A stretch of 64,000 bases of DNA from Nonomuraea sediminis (lineage in GTDB: Bacteria; Actinomycetota; Actinomycetes; Streptosporangiales; Streptosporangiaceae). This document shows, in pieces, positions 7,804-16,798 of the stretch. Under the pieces are notes generated by a model. The model made no database searches. It was not told where the DNA came from and was given only the letters and a program-made list of their open reading frames with translations. How positions within the stretch are numbered: the first letter of the stretch is position 1; each line of letters starts with the position of its first letter. A program made the position numbers and the translations under genes. The DNA lies in the NCBI RefSeq assembly GCF_018531495.1, contig NZ_JAHDTI010000003.1, forward strand, positions 992,001 to 1,056,000. Reading direction: 5' to 3'.

Positions 7804-9486
7804 CTACTGGACGAAGCCGATGTTCTGGTAGCGGAGGTCGTAGAAGCCGCGGGCGCCGATGTTGGCCAGGGTGTTCTTGACGGCCTCGTTCTGCGGGCGC
7901 TGGTAGAGAGGCAGGACGTTGACCTCCTGCCAGATCAGCTTGTCGGCCGTGTTGATGTACTCGTGGGCCGTGGCGGTGTCCAGCGCCTGCCCGGCCTTGT
8001 TCATCGCGTCGTCGATCTCCTGCGACCCCGAGCGGCCGAAGTTGGCGTTCCACGTCTTGCCGTTGGGCGAGTTGGCGTAGATGCCGTAGCTGCTGGAGAT
8101 CGGGAACGGCGTGCCGATGTAGGAGAACGCCGTGATGTCGAAGTTGCCGGGGATGACGTACTTGCTGAAGAAGTCATCGCCGGGCACGGCCTGGATGTTC
8201 AGCTTGACGCCGATCTGCGCGAGCATGTTCTGCGCCAGCTCGCCCTCGGACTTGCTCACCTGGATTCCCGACGGGATGACGAAGCGCAGCTCCAGGTTCT
8301 TGCCGTCCTTCTGCCTGACGTTGCCGCTGAGCTTCCACCCGGCCGCGTCCAGCAACTGCTTGGCCTGGTTGGGGTTGTAGGCGCCGAGCGGGCCCGCGTT
8401 GTCCTGGTAGCCCTCCTGGGTGTTCATGAAGAAGTGGTTGTTGAGCAGCGTGATCGGCCAGCCGAGGCCCTGCAGGTCCGACTGGGCGATGGCCTGCCTG
8501 TTGATGCCGAGCTGGACGGCCTGGCGGACCTTGACGTCCTTGAGCAGGTCGCTCTCGCCGTTGAAGGTGAAGTGGCGGAAGTCGGGCCCGGCGGCCTGCC
8601 GTACGACGGCGCCAGAGGTGGCCTTGGCGCGGGCGTAGTCGGGCGCGGAGGGTCCGATGTCGGTGATGTCGAGCTCACCGTTGCTGAAGGCGTTGATCAG
8701 CGAGTCCTGCTCGGAGGCCCGGTAGATGATCTGGTCGAGCTTGGCCCTGTCACCCCACCAGTTGTCGTCGCGGACGATCGTGATCGTCTTGGCTGTCTGG
8801 TCGAAGGCCTTGAACTTGAACGGCCCGGCCGTGACCGGGATCTTGTTCAGCCAGGAGTTGTTGAAGGAGTCGGGCGTCTGGTTGGTCGAGGCGGGCATCA
8901 GCGGCCCGAACAGCGACTTCCAGTCGCCGAAGGGCCTGGCGAAGGTGACCTTGACCTCGTAGTCGTCCTTGCCCCTGGCGACGCTCTCGATGTCCTGGTA
9001 TCCGGTGCTCGAGACGATGCGGAAGCCCGGGTTCCTGCCGTTGAGCGCCTTCCACTGGGCCTGGTAGTCCTCCCAGGTGATCGGCTTGCCGTCGGACCAC
9101 TTGGCCTTCGGGTTCAGCGTGTAGGTGATGACCTGCTTGGGGTCCTGGTCGGTGATCTTGGCGTCGACCAGGTAGTCGGGGTCGGGCGAGATCTCGGCCT
9201 TCTCGTTGGAGCGGAACGGCGAGGGCAGGAGGGCGTTGCTGACCTGGGCGGCCACGGCGAGGTTGCCGTCGATGTGGTTCCTGTTCCACTGGGTGGGGAA
9301 CTCGTTGATGCCCCACCGCAGCGTGCCGCCGTCCTTGACCTTGTCACGCGGCTGCGGGTTGATGTCGAAGGCCTTCAGCGAGGGCGGAGCGCCCGGACCG
9401 GATTCGCCTCCCTGCGGGGGCTGCGGCCGGCCGCAGCCCGACAGGATCAGCGCCGCCGCGACCACCAAGAGCCATGCGCGTTTCAT
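7804..9486 (-). CDS. Extracellular solute-binding lipoprotein (SBP_bac_5)
   Basis: A 560-residue lipoprotein that captures the substrate for the ABC importer encoded just upstream. Residues 1-18 are a lipoprotein signal with lipobox LSGC (Cys18), then a Gly/Pro-rich linker. The body is a family 5 (DppA/OppA-type) binding protein: GGTLRWGINEFPTQWN at the N-terminal lobe, the WSDGKPITWEDY motif, and LLKDVKVRQAVQLGINRQAI later. Such proteins bind oligopeptides, nickel chelates or oligosaccharides, and the ligand cannot be told from sequence. The start overlaps the stop of the ATPase gene by 4 bp (ATGA). It is the last gene of the operon and is followed by a hairpin. Confidence 0.88.
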   Translation of the reverse strand: MKRAWLLVVAAALILSGCGRPQPPQGGESGPGAPPSLKAFDINPQPRDKVKDGGTLRWGINEFPTQWNRNHIDGNLAVAAQVSNALLPSPFRSNEKAEISPDPDYLVDAKITDQDPKQVITYTLNPKAKWSDGKPITWEDYQAQWKALNGRNPGFRIVSSTGYQDIESVARGKDDYEVKVTFARPFGDWKSLFGPLMPASTNQTPDSFNNSWLNKIPVTAGPFKFKAFDQTAKTITIVRDDNWWGDRAKLDQIIYRASEQDSLINAFSNGELDITDIGPSAPDYARAKATSGAVVRQAAGPDFRHFTFNGESDLLKDVKVRQAVQLGINRQAIAQSDLQGLGWPITLLNNHFFMNTQEGYQDNAGPLGAYNPNQAKQLLDAAGWKLSGNVRQKDGKNLELRFVIPSGIQVSKSEGELAQNMLAQIGVKLNIQAVPGDDFFSKYVIPGNFDITAFSYIGTPFPISSSYGIYANSPNGKTWNANFGRSGSQEIDDAMNKAGQALDTATAHEYINTADKLIWQEVNVLPLYQRPQNEAVKNTLANIGARGFYDLRYQNIGFVQ

Positions 9487-11516
9487 AGAATCCCCTCCTG
9501 CTTAGCGTAATGGCAGGCCACGCCATGGTCGGCGCCCAGAATCCGGACCTCGGGCTCCTCGTTGACGCAGCGGGCGCGCTCGGCGTCGCCGAGCGTCCGG
9601 AAGAGCGGGCACCGGGTACGGAAGCGGCATCCCGAGGGCGGGCTGGCCGGGCTGGGGAGGTCCCCTTCGAGCAGGATCCGCCGCCGCGACCGCTCGCGTT
9701 CCGGGTCGGGCACCGGGATCGCCGACAGCAGCGCCTGCGTGTAGGGGTGCATGGGGGCGTCGTAGACGGTGTCGACGGCGCCGATCTCGGCGATCCTGCC
9801 CAGGTACATGACGGCGACCCTGTCGGCGATGTAGCGCACCACCGCCAGGTCGTGCGCCACGAACAGGTACGACAGGCCCAGCCTCGACTTCAGCGAACCG
9901 AGCAGGTTGATCACCCCGGCCTGGATCGACACGTCGAGCGCCGAGACGGGCTCGTCGAGCACCACCAGGCGGGGTTCGAGCGCGAGCGCCCTGGCGATGC
10001 CGATGCGCTGGCGCTGGCCGCCGGAGAAGTCCTGCGGGTAGCGGGCGGCGTGCGCGGGTTCGAGCCCCACCAGGCCGAGCAGCTCGCTCACCCGGGGGCC
10101 CGGGTCGTGCCGCCCGTGGGTGCGCAGCGGCTCGGCGAGGATGTCGTAGACGGTCATCCGCGGGTCGAGCGAGGCCAGCGGGTCCTGGAAGACCACCTGC
10201 AGGTCGCGCCTGACGGCCATCCGGCCGGCCGCGTTCAGCCGCGCGGTGTCCTGGCCGAGCACCACGATCCGGCCGACCTGCGGTTTGACCAGCTCCAGGA
10301 CCTCCAGCAGCGTCGTGGTCTTGCCGCAGCCCGACTCGCCGACCAGCCCGAGCGTCTCCCCCTCGCGGATGTCGAAGCTGACGCCGGCCACGGCGTGCAC
10401 GGTGCCGACCCTGCGTTTGAACACCGCCCCGCGCAGCAGGGGGTACTCCTTGACCAGCCGGTCGACCTCCAGAACCGGCTGGTCCGGTCGGCCCGCGCGG
10501 GTCGTCCTCTCCCCCTCGGCCGCGACGCGCCCGCCCGGCGGCCGGCCTTTGACCTCCGCCCAGCGGATGCAGGCCGCCGTGTGCCCCTCGCCGATCCGGG
10601 CCAGCGTTGGCTCGTCGAGCGTGCACGCGGCGACGGCCATCGGGCAGCGCGGCTCGAACGGGCAGCCGGGCGGCAGCGCCGCGGGCGAGGGCGGGCTGCC
10701 CTCGATGGGCACGAGCGGCTGCCGCTCTCCCCTGTCGATCCTGGGGATCGAGTTGAGCAGGCCCGCGGTGTACGGCATGCGGGTGCGGTAGTAGATGTCG
10801 TCCACGTCGCCGACCTCGACGGCCCGCCCCGCGTACATCACCAGGACCCGGTCGGCGAATCCGGCCACGACCCCCAGATCGTGGGTGATCATGACGATGG
10901 CGGCGCCCGTCTCCCGCTGCGCGGTCTTGAGCACGTCGAGGATCTGCGCCTGGATGGTGACGTCCAGCGCGGTGGTGGGCTCGTCACAGATGATCACGTC
11001 GGGGTCGTTGGCGATGGCCATCGCGATGACCACGCGCTGGCGCATCCCGCCGGAGAACTCGTGCGGGAAGTCCTGGGCGCGCTGGCCCGGGTTGGGGATG
11101 CCGACCAGGTCGAGCAGCTCGACGGCCTTGACCGCGGCCTGCTCCTTGGTCACCTTGCGGTGGACGCGTACGGCCTCGGCGATCTGGTCGCCCACCCGGT
11201 AGACCGGGGTCAGCGCCGACAGCGGGTCCTGGAACACCATCGAGATGCCCTGTCCGCGGACCCTGGTCAGCTCCTTCTCCGGGGCGCCGAGCAGTTCCTT
11301 GCCGTGCAGGCGGACGGATCCGGTGACCGTGGCGCTGGGCGGCAGCAGTCCCATGATCGCGGCCGCGGCGACGGACTTACCCGCCCCGGACTCGCCGACG
11401 ATGCCGAGCACCTCGCCCTGCCGTACGGAGTAGCTCACCCCGCGCACGGCCTGCACGTCGCCGAAGGACACGCGCAGGTCGTCGACCTCGAGCACCGGCT
11501 CGGGCACGCGGCTCAT
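9483..11516 (-). CDS. ABC transporter ATP-binding protein with two nucleotide-binding domains
   Basis: A 677-residue cytosolic ATPase that fuses the DppD and DppF functions of a peptide-type importer. The first domain has Walker A GESGAGKS, signature FSGGMRQR and Walker B VIICDEPTTALD; the second has GESGCGKTT, FSGGQRQR and LVVLDEPVSALD. Each is followed by the oligopeptide transporter C-terminal motif with cysteines (GCPFEPRCP and GCRFRTRCP), which in relatives binds an iron-sulphur cluster. The ATG at 11516 is the first Met of the domain and overlaps the stop of the upstream permease by 4 bp. An open frame extends further upstream, but it is only the shadow of the permease gene. Confidence 0.9.
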   Translation of the reverse strand: MSRVPEPVLEVDDLRVSFGDVQAVRGVSYSVRQGEVLGIVGESGAGKSVAAAAIMGLLPPSATVTGSVRLHGKELLGAPEKELTRVRGQGISMVFQDPLSALTPVYRVGDQIAEAVRVHRKVTKEQAAVKAVELLDLVGIPNPGQRAQDFPHEFSGGMRQRVVIAMAIANDPDVIICDEPTTALDVTIQAQILDVLKTAQRETGAAIVMITHDLGVVAGFADRVLVMYAGRAVEVGDVDDIYYRTRMPYTAGLLNSIPRIDRGERQPLVPIEGSPPSPAALPPGCPFEPRCPMAVAACTLDEPTLARIGEGHTAACIRWAEVKGRPPGGRVAAEGERTTRAGRPDQPVLEVDRLVKEYPLLRGAVFKRRVGTVHAVAGVSFDIREGETLGLVGESGCGKTTTLLEVLELVKPQVGRIVVLGQDTARLNAAGRMAVRRDLQVVFQDPLASLDPRMTVYDILAEPLRTHGRHDPGPRVSELLGLVGLEPAHAARYPQDFSGGQRQRIGIARALALEPRLVVLDEPVSALDVSIQAGVINLLGSLKSRLGLSYLFVAHDLAVVRYIADRVAVMYLGRIAEIGAVDTVYDAPMHPYTQALLSAIPVPDPERERSRRRILLEGDLPSPASPPSGCRFRTRCPLFRTLGDAERARCVNEEPEVRILGADHGVACHYAKQEGIL

Positions 11517-12421
11517 CCGCGCCTCCGCGCCGAGGCCGGGTCGAAGGCGTCGCGCAGCGCGTCGCCCATCAGGTTGACCGCCAGCACCGTGATCACCAGC
11601 AGCCCGGCGACGAACCAGAACGTCCACGGCGCGTAGACCGCGGTCTGCGAGCCGTCGGCGATCAGCGTGCCGAAGGAGACGTCGGGCGGCTGGATGCCGA
11701 AGCCGAAGTACGACAGCGACGTCTCGGTCAGGATGGCGGCGCTGACGTTCAGCGTGGCATCCACGATCAGCAGCGACGACAGGTTCGGGATGATGTGGCG
11801 CACGATGATCGCCACGGGGGTCACGCCCATGAAGCGGGCGGCCTGGACGAACTCCCGCTGCTTGAGCGAGATCGTCATCCCCCTGATGATCTTCGAGGTG
11901 ACCATCCACAGGAACAGCGCGAGCATGATCACGAACAGCGGCCACTGCCCGGCCCCGAACAGCGGCGACATGATCGCCAGGATGAGGAACGCGGGCAGCA
12001 CGAGCAGCAGGTCGGTGAACCAGGTGAGGGACCGGTCGGTCCAGCCCAGGAAGTAGCCGGAGAAGGCGCCCACGAACGCCGCGAGCGCGGTGGACACCAG
12101 CGCCGCCGACAGCCCCACGATCAGCGACTTCTGCATGCCGCGCAGCGTGACCGCGTAGACGTCGGCGCCGGTCTGCAGCGTGCCGAACCAGTGCTCGCTC
12201 GAGGGCGGCTGCAGGAACGCGGTGAAGTCCTTGTCGGTGTAGCTCCACGGGCTGAACAGCGGCCCGACGAAGGCGAGCAGGAACATCAGCACCAGTACGG
12301 CGAAGCCCACCTGCCCCTGCCGCGAACGGAAGAACCGCCTGGCGACCACGCGCAGCCGGGACGGCGCCCTGGGCGCCCGGGTCGACAGCTCCTCCGCCAG
12401 CTCCTCCTCGGGAAGCATCAT
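11513..12421 (-). CDS. ABC transporter permease, DppC type
   Basis: A 302-residue inner-membrane permease with six predicted helices. The N-terminal cytoplasmic stretch leads into RQGQVGFAVLVLMFLLAF (helix 1), followed by the large external loop typical of OppC/DppC proteins. The EAA-type loop that contacts the ATPase is QREFVQAARFMGVTPVAIIVRH around residue 185 (read in pieces), and the C-terminal part ends in VNLMGDALRDAFDP, a very conserved closing motif. It overlaps both neighbours by 4 bp, so the whole importer is translated as a coupled unit: DppB-like, DppC-like, double ATPase, binding protein. Confidence 0.9.
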   Translation of the reverse strand: MMLPEEELAEELSTRAPRAPSRLRVVARRFFRSRQGQVGFAVLVLMFLLAFVGPLFSPWSYTDKDFTAFLQPPSSEHWFGTLQTGADVYAVTLRGMQKSLIVGLSAALVSTALAAFVGAFSGYFLGWTDRSLTWFTDLLLVLPAFLILAIMSPLFGAGQWPLFVIMLALFLWMVTSKIIRGMTISLKQREFVQAARFMGVTPVAIIVRHIIPNLSSLLIVDATLNVSAAILTETSLSYFGFGIQPPDVSFGTLIADGSQTAVYAPWTFWFVAGLLVITVLAVNLMGDALRDAFDPASARRRG

Positions 12422-13404
12422 CCCGCCCTCACCCGCGGGTCGAGCGCGGCGTGCAGCACGTCGGAGGCGAGCGAGGCCATCAGCACGGAGACCGCGGCCA
12501 GCAGGGAGATCGCGGCCACGGTGTTGACGTCGTTGCTGAAGATCGAGTTGATCAGCTGCTCACCCAGGCCGTGCCAGCCGAAGATCTTCTCGGTGAACGT
12601 GGCGCCGGTCAGCAGCGCGCCGAAGGTGAAGGCGAAGTAGGTGACGACGGGGATGAGCGCGGTGCGCAGCGCGTGCTTGGTCAGCGCCCTGCGCCTGCTC
12701 AGCCCCTTGGCCATGGCGGTGCGCAGGAAGTCGGCGCCGAGCACGTCGAGCATCATGTTGCGCTGGTAGCGGCTGAAGACGGCGATCAGCGCCAGCGACA
12801 GCGAGATCGTCGGCAGGATCAGGTGCTGCAGCCGGTCGACCAGCGAGCCCCAGAACCCGGTGTCGAGCCCGACGCTGTACTCGCCGCTGACCAGGAACAG
12901 CTGGAAGCCGAAGATGTTCTCGTTGGCCCAGGTGCCCGCCAGGATCAGCACGTTGGCCAGCACCACCACGGGGATGGCCAGGACCAGGAACGACAGCCCC
13001 GCCGACAGCCGGTCGAACCACCCGTACTGCTTGACGGCGGCGTAGGCGCCCACGAACACCCCGAGCAGGCTGCCGAAGACTACCCCCAGCAGGACCAACC
13101 GGAACGTCACGCCCATGCGCCGCTTCAGGTCCTCGTTGACCGAGCCGCCCGTGACGGTCTTGCCGAAGTCGCCGTGCAGCACCCCGCTCGCCCAGGTCGC
13201 GTACCGCTGCAGCAGCGGCGTCTTGTCGTTGAGGTTGAGCGCGGTCAGGGTGGCGTCGACCACCTCGGGCGGCGGCGTGGGCGTGCGCTGGGCGTAGTTG
13301 GAGCGGGGGTCGAGGGCGGTGGCCGCGAGCATGTAGGCGAGGCTGGCGGCGACCGCGACGAGCACGAGGTAATTGACCAGTCGGCGCGCCAGAAACCCCG
13401 CCAT
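12418..13404 (-). CDS. ABC transporter permease, DppB type
   Basis: A 328-residue inner-membrane permease and first gene of the importer operon. The N-terminus MAGFLARRLVNYLVLVAVA is the usual first helix of DppB/OppB proteins; LNLNDKTPLLQRY-type sequence, GDFGKTVTGG, and the loop SRYQRNMMLDVLGADFLRTA (ATPase contact) follow. I chose the second of two adjacent ATG codons (13404) because GGAGGGGGG lies just upstream at a proper distance; a start at 13434 would add ten residues. The end overlaps the next permease by 4 bp. An 84-bp gap separates it from the AAA+ gene on the same strand. Confidence 0.88.
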   Translation of the reverse strand: MAGFLARRLVNYLVLVAVAASLAYMLAATALDPRSNYAQRTPTPPPEVVDATLTALNLNDKTPLLQRYATWASGVLHGDFGKTVTGGSVNEDLKRRMGVTFRLVLLGVVFGSLLGVFVGAYAAVKQYGWFDRLSAGLSFLVLAIPVVVLANVLILAGTWANENIFGFQLFLVSGEYSVGLDTGFWGSLVDRLQHLILPTISLSLALIAVFSRYQRNMMLDVLGADFLRTAMAKGLSRRRALTKHALRTALIPVVTYFAFTFGALLTGATFTEKIFGWHGLGEQLINSIFSNDVNTVAAISLLAAVSVLMASLASDVLHAALDPRVRAG

Positions 13405-13488
13405 CATCCCCCCTCCAGACACGGCTGTAGCCATAGTGCTACACCACGCAACCGAGAGGTTTCAGGGAAGCGTCAAGGGGAGGTCTGC

Positions 13489-15825
13489 TTACCTTCCCGA
13501 GATTTCGTCGACGGCCGTGCGCACGTCCTCGCTGGTGATGGTGGTCAGCTCGGCCGAGCTGGCCGATCCGCCGACCGCGGCCAGCCGTACGTCGCGGCGC
13601 ATGGCGGCGCGCTCGAACAGCGACCTGGCGAAGCGCCCGTTGCCCAGCCCGTCGATGAGGCCCTGGTCGCACACCCAGGTGAAGACCTCTTCGAGGTCGC
13701 CCAGCGCCTCATCGTCGAAGCGGTCGCCGGACTTGTCGGCCAGCAGCACCGCGATCTCCGCCAGCTCCTCGGGCGTGTAGCTGGGGAAGGCTACCCGCTG
13801 GTTGAAGCGGCTGGCCAGGCCGGGGTTGGTGGCCAGGAACGCGTCCATCTCGCGCTGGTATCCGGCCAGCACGACGACGAGCCTGTCACGGTCGTCCTCG
13901 GCCCGCTTGAGCAGCGTCTGCACGGCCTCGGCGCCGAAGGCGTCGCCACCGGCGTAGCCCGGGTTGACCAGGCTGTAGGCCTCGTCGATGAACAGCACCC
14001 CGCCCAGCGCCCTGTCGACCAGCTCGTTGGTCTTGATCGCGGTGGCGCCCAGGTGCTGGCCCACCAGGTCGGCCCGCTGCGCCTCGACCACGTCGGGCCT
14101 GGCCAGCAGGCCGAGCGCGGCGAAGATGCGGCCGACGACGCGGGCGACGGTGGTCTTGCCCGTGCCGGGCGGGCCGACGAAGACGAAGTGCCGCGTCTGC
14201 GGCGGCGTGGGCAGCCCGCGCTCCTGGCGCATCCTGGCCACCTGCAGCTGGGCGGCGATCGCGCGCACCTGCCGTTTGACCGGTTCGAGCCCGGCCATCC
14301 TGTCCAGGTCGGCCAGCGCCTCCTCCAGCGTCGGCGTGGCCTGGTAGCCGCGGAAGCGGGCGGTCAGCTCGTTGAAGGCCTTGGTGATGTCCTCGGTCCT
14401 GGCGGTGACCAGGTCTTCGGTGGTGGGGGTGCCGCCCGCGCCGACGACCCGCACGTCGCGGGCCTGCGCGGCCGCCTCGACCAGGCTGCGCACGAACCTG
14501 GCGTTGCCCAGCTCGTCGACCAGTCCGCGCCGCTGCACGTCCTCGAAGAGCCCGAGCAGCGCGGCCGCGGTCTCGGGCGCCATCCTGTCGCCGCGCCGTG
14601 ACTGCAGCAGCGCGGTGATCTCGCCCAGCTCGCCTGGCGAGTAGCTGGGGAAGCGCACCCTGGTGGCGAAGCGGCTGCCGAGCCCGGGGTTGGAGGCCAG
14701 GAAGCCCGTCATCTCCTGCTCGTAGCCGGCCAGGATGATGATCAGCCGCTCCCTGTCGTCCTCGGCCCGCTTGAGCAGCGTCTGCACGGCCTCGGCGCCG
14801 AACCTGTCGGGCTGCCCGTCGGAGGAGTTGACCAGCGCGTAGGCCTCGTCGATGAACAGGACCCCGCCCAGCGCCCTGTCGACCAGCTCGTTGGTCTTGA
14901 TCGCGGTGGCGCCGAGGAACTCGCCGACCAGGTCGGCGCGCTGCGCCTCGACCACGTACGGCGTCTCCAGCAGGCCGAAGGCGTAGAAGATCTTGGCCAG
15001 CGTGCGCGCCACGCTGGTCTTGCCCGTGCCCGGCGGCCCCACGAACACGAAGTGCCTGGTCGGCGTCCCCGCGACGTATCCGGCCTCGGCCCGCAGCCGC
15101 GACGCCTCGATGGAGGCGGCGATCGAACGCACCTGCTCCTTGACCGGCGCGAGCCCGATCATGCTCTCCAGCTCGGCGAGCGCATCCTCCACGGAGATCT
15201 GCGGCGGCCCGCTCTGCCGCTCGGCCTGCTGGTCGGGCCGCCCCTCGCGCACCCGGACGCGCACCTGCTCCTCTGCGCTCATCTCCGCCCTGGTACGGCG
15301 GGCCACCAGGAACCGGTAGACCAGCACGGCGAAGGCCACCGCGCAGGCCGACCAGACGGCGGGCCACTCGGCGACCCTGGCCAGGACGACGGCCAGCACC
15401 CCGGCGGGCGCCAGCGCCATCAGCGTGGTCAGCCACGGCGGCACCCAGCGGATCAGGTGGGCCGCCGCGGCCACCGGCAGCGCGAGCGCCAGCAGCAGCG
15501 TCGGGCTCATCGACCCGGCGGGGAAGAGGCGGTAGAAGGTCAGGAAGCCCAGCGTGCCCCAGCCCAGCAGGACCACCGCGGTGGCGGCCGCCCGCGGGAA
15601 GCGCAGGGTCAGCGCCAGGAAGGCCAGCCCGGCCAGCGTGAGGAGGAACGTGGTGAACAGCGGCCAGCTCAGCGCGGCCGCCAGGCCCACGGACAGGATC
15701 AGGACGCCCACGTACATCACTCGCCGCACCGCGGGAGGAATCGTGAAATAGCGCATCCGCACCTGTTCAAACAGATCCCTTGCCGCTGCCCTCCCCGCGG
15801 CCTGGGCCCTGTCGGACTCACGCAT
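13489..15825 (-). CDS. Membrane-anchored tandem AAA+ ATPase (CbbX/EccA-like)
   Basis: A 778-residue protein with four to six hydrophobic helices in residues 36-175 and two AAA+ modules of the CbbX/SpoVK/EccA type. Module 1 has Walker A GPPGTGKT at 264-271 and Walker B VLFIDE at 323-328; module 2 has GPPGTGKT at 552-559 and VLFIDE at 611-616. Both contain the EAQRADLVG and GATAIKTNELVDRA segments that mark this clade, so the modules are internal duplicates. CbbX and the type VII secretion ATPase EccA normally carry one AAA+ module and no membrane anchor. I infer a membrane-localised remodelling or unfolding role. Start: ATG at 15825 with GGGGAGG four bases upstream; the GTG at 15828 is possible. 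No obvious partner gene is adjacent. Confidence 0.8.
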   Translation of the reverse strand: MRESDRAQAAGRAAARDLFEQVRMRYFTIPPAVRRVMYVGVLILSVGLAAALSWPLFTTFLLTLAGLAFLALTLRFPRAAATAVVLLGWGTLGFLTFYRLFPAGSMSPTLLLALALPVAAAAHLIRWVPPWLTTLMALAPAGVLAVVLARVAEWPAVWSACAVAFAVLVYRFLVARRTRAEMSAEEQVRVRVREGRPDQQAERQSGPPQISVEDALAELESMIGLAPVKEQVRSIAASIEASRLRAEAGYVAGTPTRHFVFVGPPGTGKTSVARTLAKIFYAFGLLETPYVVEAQRADLVGEFLGATAIKTNELVDRALGGVLFIDEAYALVNSSDGQPDRFGAEAVQTLLKRAEDDRERLIIILAGYEQEMTGFLASNPGLGSRFATRVRFPSYSPGELGEITALLQSRRGDRMAPETAAALLGLFEDVQRRGLVDELGNARFVRSLVEAAAQARDVRVVGAGGTPTTEDLVTARTEDITKAFNELTARFRGYQATPTLEEALADLDRMAGLEPVKRQVRAIAAQLQVARMRQERGLPTPPQTRHFVFVGPPGTGKTTVARVVGRIFAALGLLARPDVVEAQRADLVGQHLGATAIKTNELVDRALGGVLFIDEAYSLVNPGYAGGDAFGAEAVQTLLKRAEDDRDRLVVVLAGYQREMDAFLATNPGLASRFNQRVAFPSYTPEELAEIAVLLADKSGDRFDDEALGDLEEVFTWVCDQGLIDGLGNGRFARSLFERAAMRRDVRLAAVGGSASSAELTTITSEDVRTAVDEISGR

Positions 15826-15889
15826 CACGCCTCCCCGGTCCGCCCCCGGTTATACCGCACGGGACCCCCGAATGGGCGGACCTGACACG

Positions 15890-16783
15890 CTAGGTGGAGG
15901 TCACGAAAACGGCTATGTGACGGCCGAGTTCCGCGCCCGCGTCCTCCTGCAGGAAGTGGCCCGCGCCGTTGATCACCGGGTGGGCCAGCCCCTGGGCGCC
16001 CTTCATCGACTTCATCAGCACCGGAGCCATCCCGCCCGTGATCGGGTCTCCGTCGGAGAAGGCCACCAGGAACGGCACGTCGAGCGTGGTGAGGACCTGC
16101 CAGGCGGCCCGGTTGGCGGGCGAGGCCGGGTTGTCGGGCGTGGCGGGCATCAGGCCGGGCATGGCGCGCGGGCCCGCCTTGTAGGTCTCGTCGGGGAAGG
16201 GCGCGTCGTAGGCGGCGCGGACCTCGTCGGTCAGTTTCGTGGCGCATCCCGACTGGACGAACCTGGCGATGTCCAGCGTGGGGGCCTTGCTGACCGCGTC
16301 CTTGAAGCGGTGCCACACCTCGGGCATCGGGATGTCACCCGTGGGCAGGCCGGTGTTGGCCGCCACGATCCTGGCGATCCGCTCGGGGTGCTCGGCGGCG
16401 ATGCGCAGGCCGATCAGTCCGCCCCAGTCCTGGCCGACCATGGTGATGCGGTCCAGGCCGAGCGCGCCGAGCAGCAGTTCGCCCGTCCATTCGACGTGCC
16501 TGGCGTAGGTGTGGTCGGCCACCTCGGCGGGCTTGTCGGAGCGGCCGAAGCCGACCAGGTCGACCGCGATCGCGCGTAGGTCGGCGGCAGCCAGCTCGCG
16601 CATGACGTACCGGTACAGGAAGGACCAGCTCGGCTCGCCGTGCAGCAGGACGATCGGGTCGCCGTCGGCGGGTCCCGCCTCGACGTAGGCCATCCTGATG
16701 CCCGAGACCTCGGCGTAGCGGGGCTCATAAGGGAAGTCGGGCAGGTGGGCGAAGCGCTCGTCCGGAGTGCGCAGGGTTCGCAT
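15890..16783 (-). CDS. Haloalkane dehalogenase, HLD-I type
   Basis: A 297-residue alpha/beta hydrolase that hydrolyses carbon-halogen bonds to alcohol and halide in the cytosol. The catalytic triad is visible: nucleophile D119 in VGQDWGG, acid D246 in SDGDPIT, and base H276 in GAGHFLQE. The halide-stabilising Trp next to the nucleophile (W120) is kept, and HGEPSWSFLYR carries the oxyanion-hole HGE-P-W pattern of subfamily I (DhlA-like) instead of the HGN-P of subfamily II. No halogenated-compound genes surround it, so the natural substrate is unclear. The ATG at 16783 follows TAGAAT by eight bases without a ribosome site. Confidence 0.85.
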   Translation of the reverse strand: MRTLRTPDERFAHLPDFPYEPRYAEVSGIRMAYVEAGPADGDPIVLLHGEPSWSFLYRYVMRELAAADLRAIAVDLVGFGRSDKPAEVADHTYARHVEWTGELLLGALGLDRITMVGQDWGGLIGLRIAAEHPERIARIVAANTGLPTGDIPMPEVWHRFKDAVSKAPTLDIARFVQSGCATKLTDEVRAAYDAPFPDETYKAGPRAMPGLMPATPDNPASPANRAAWQVLTTLDVPFLVAFSDGDPITGGMAPVLMKSMKGAQGLAHPVINGAGHFLQEDAGAELGRHIAVFVTST

Positions 16784-16791
16784 AGAACAAG

Positions 16792-16797
16792 ATTCTA
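16792..16797 (-). promoter_or_regulatory. -10 element before the dehalogenase gene
   Basis: On the minus strand TAGAAT ends 8 bases before the ATG at 16783, with no ribosome binding site between. This suggests a near-leaderless transcript starting from a promoter buried at the end of the upstream TPR gene (stop at 16799). Confidence 0.45.
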
Positions 16798-16798
16798 G

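Noticed and set aside
9510..11636. Long plus-strand open frame of 708 codons
   Set aside because: Shadow of the double ABC ATPase; low-complexity product with no recognisable family, as expected in high-GC DNA.
12451..14601. Long plus-strand open frame of 716 codons
   Set aside because: It crosses the permease and AAA+ genes in antisense and shows no ribosome site or homology.
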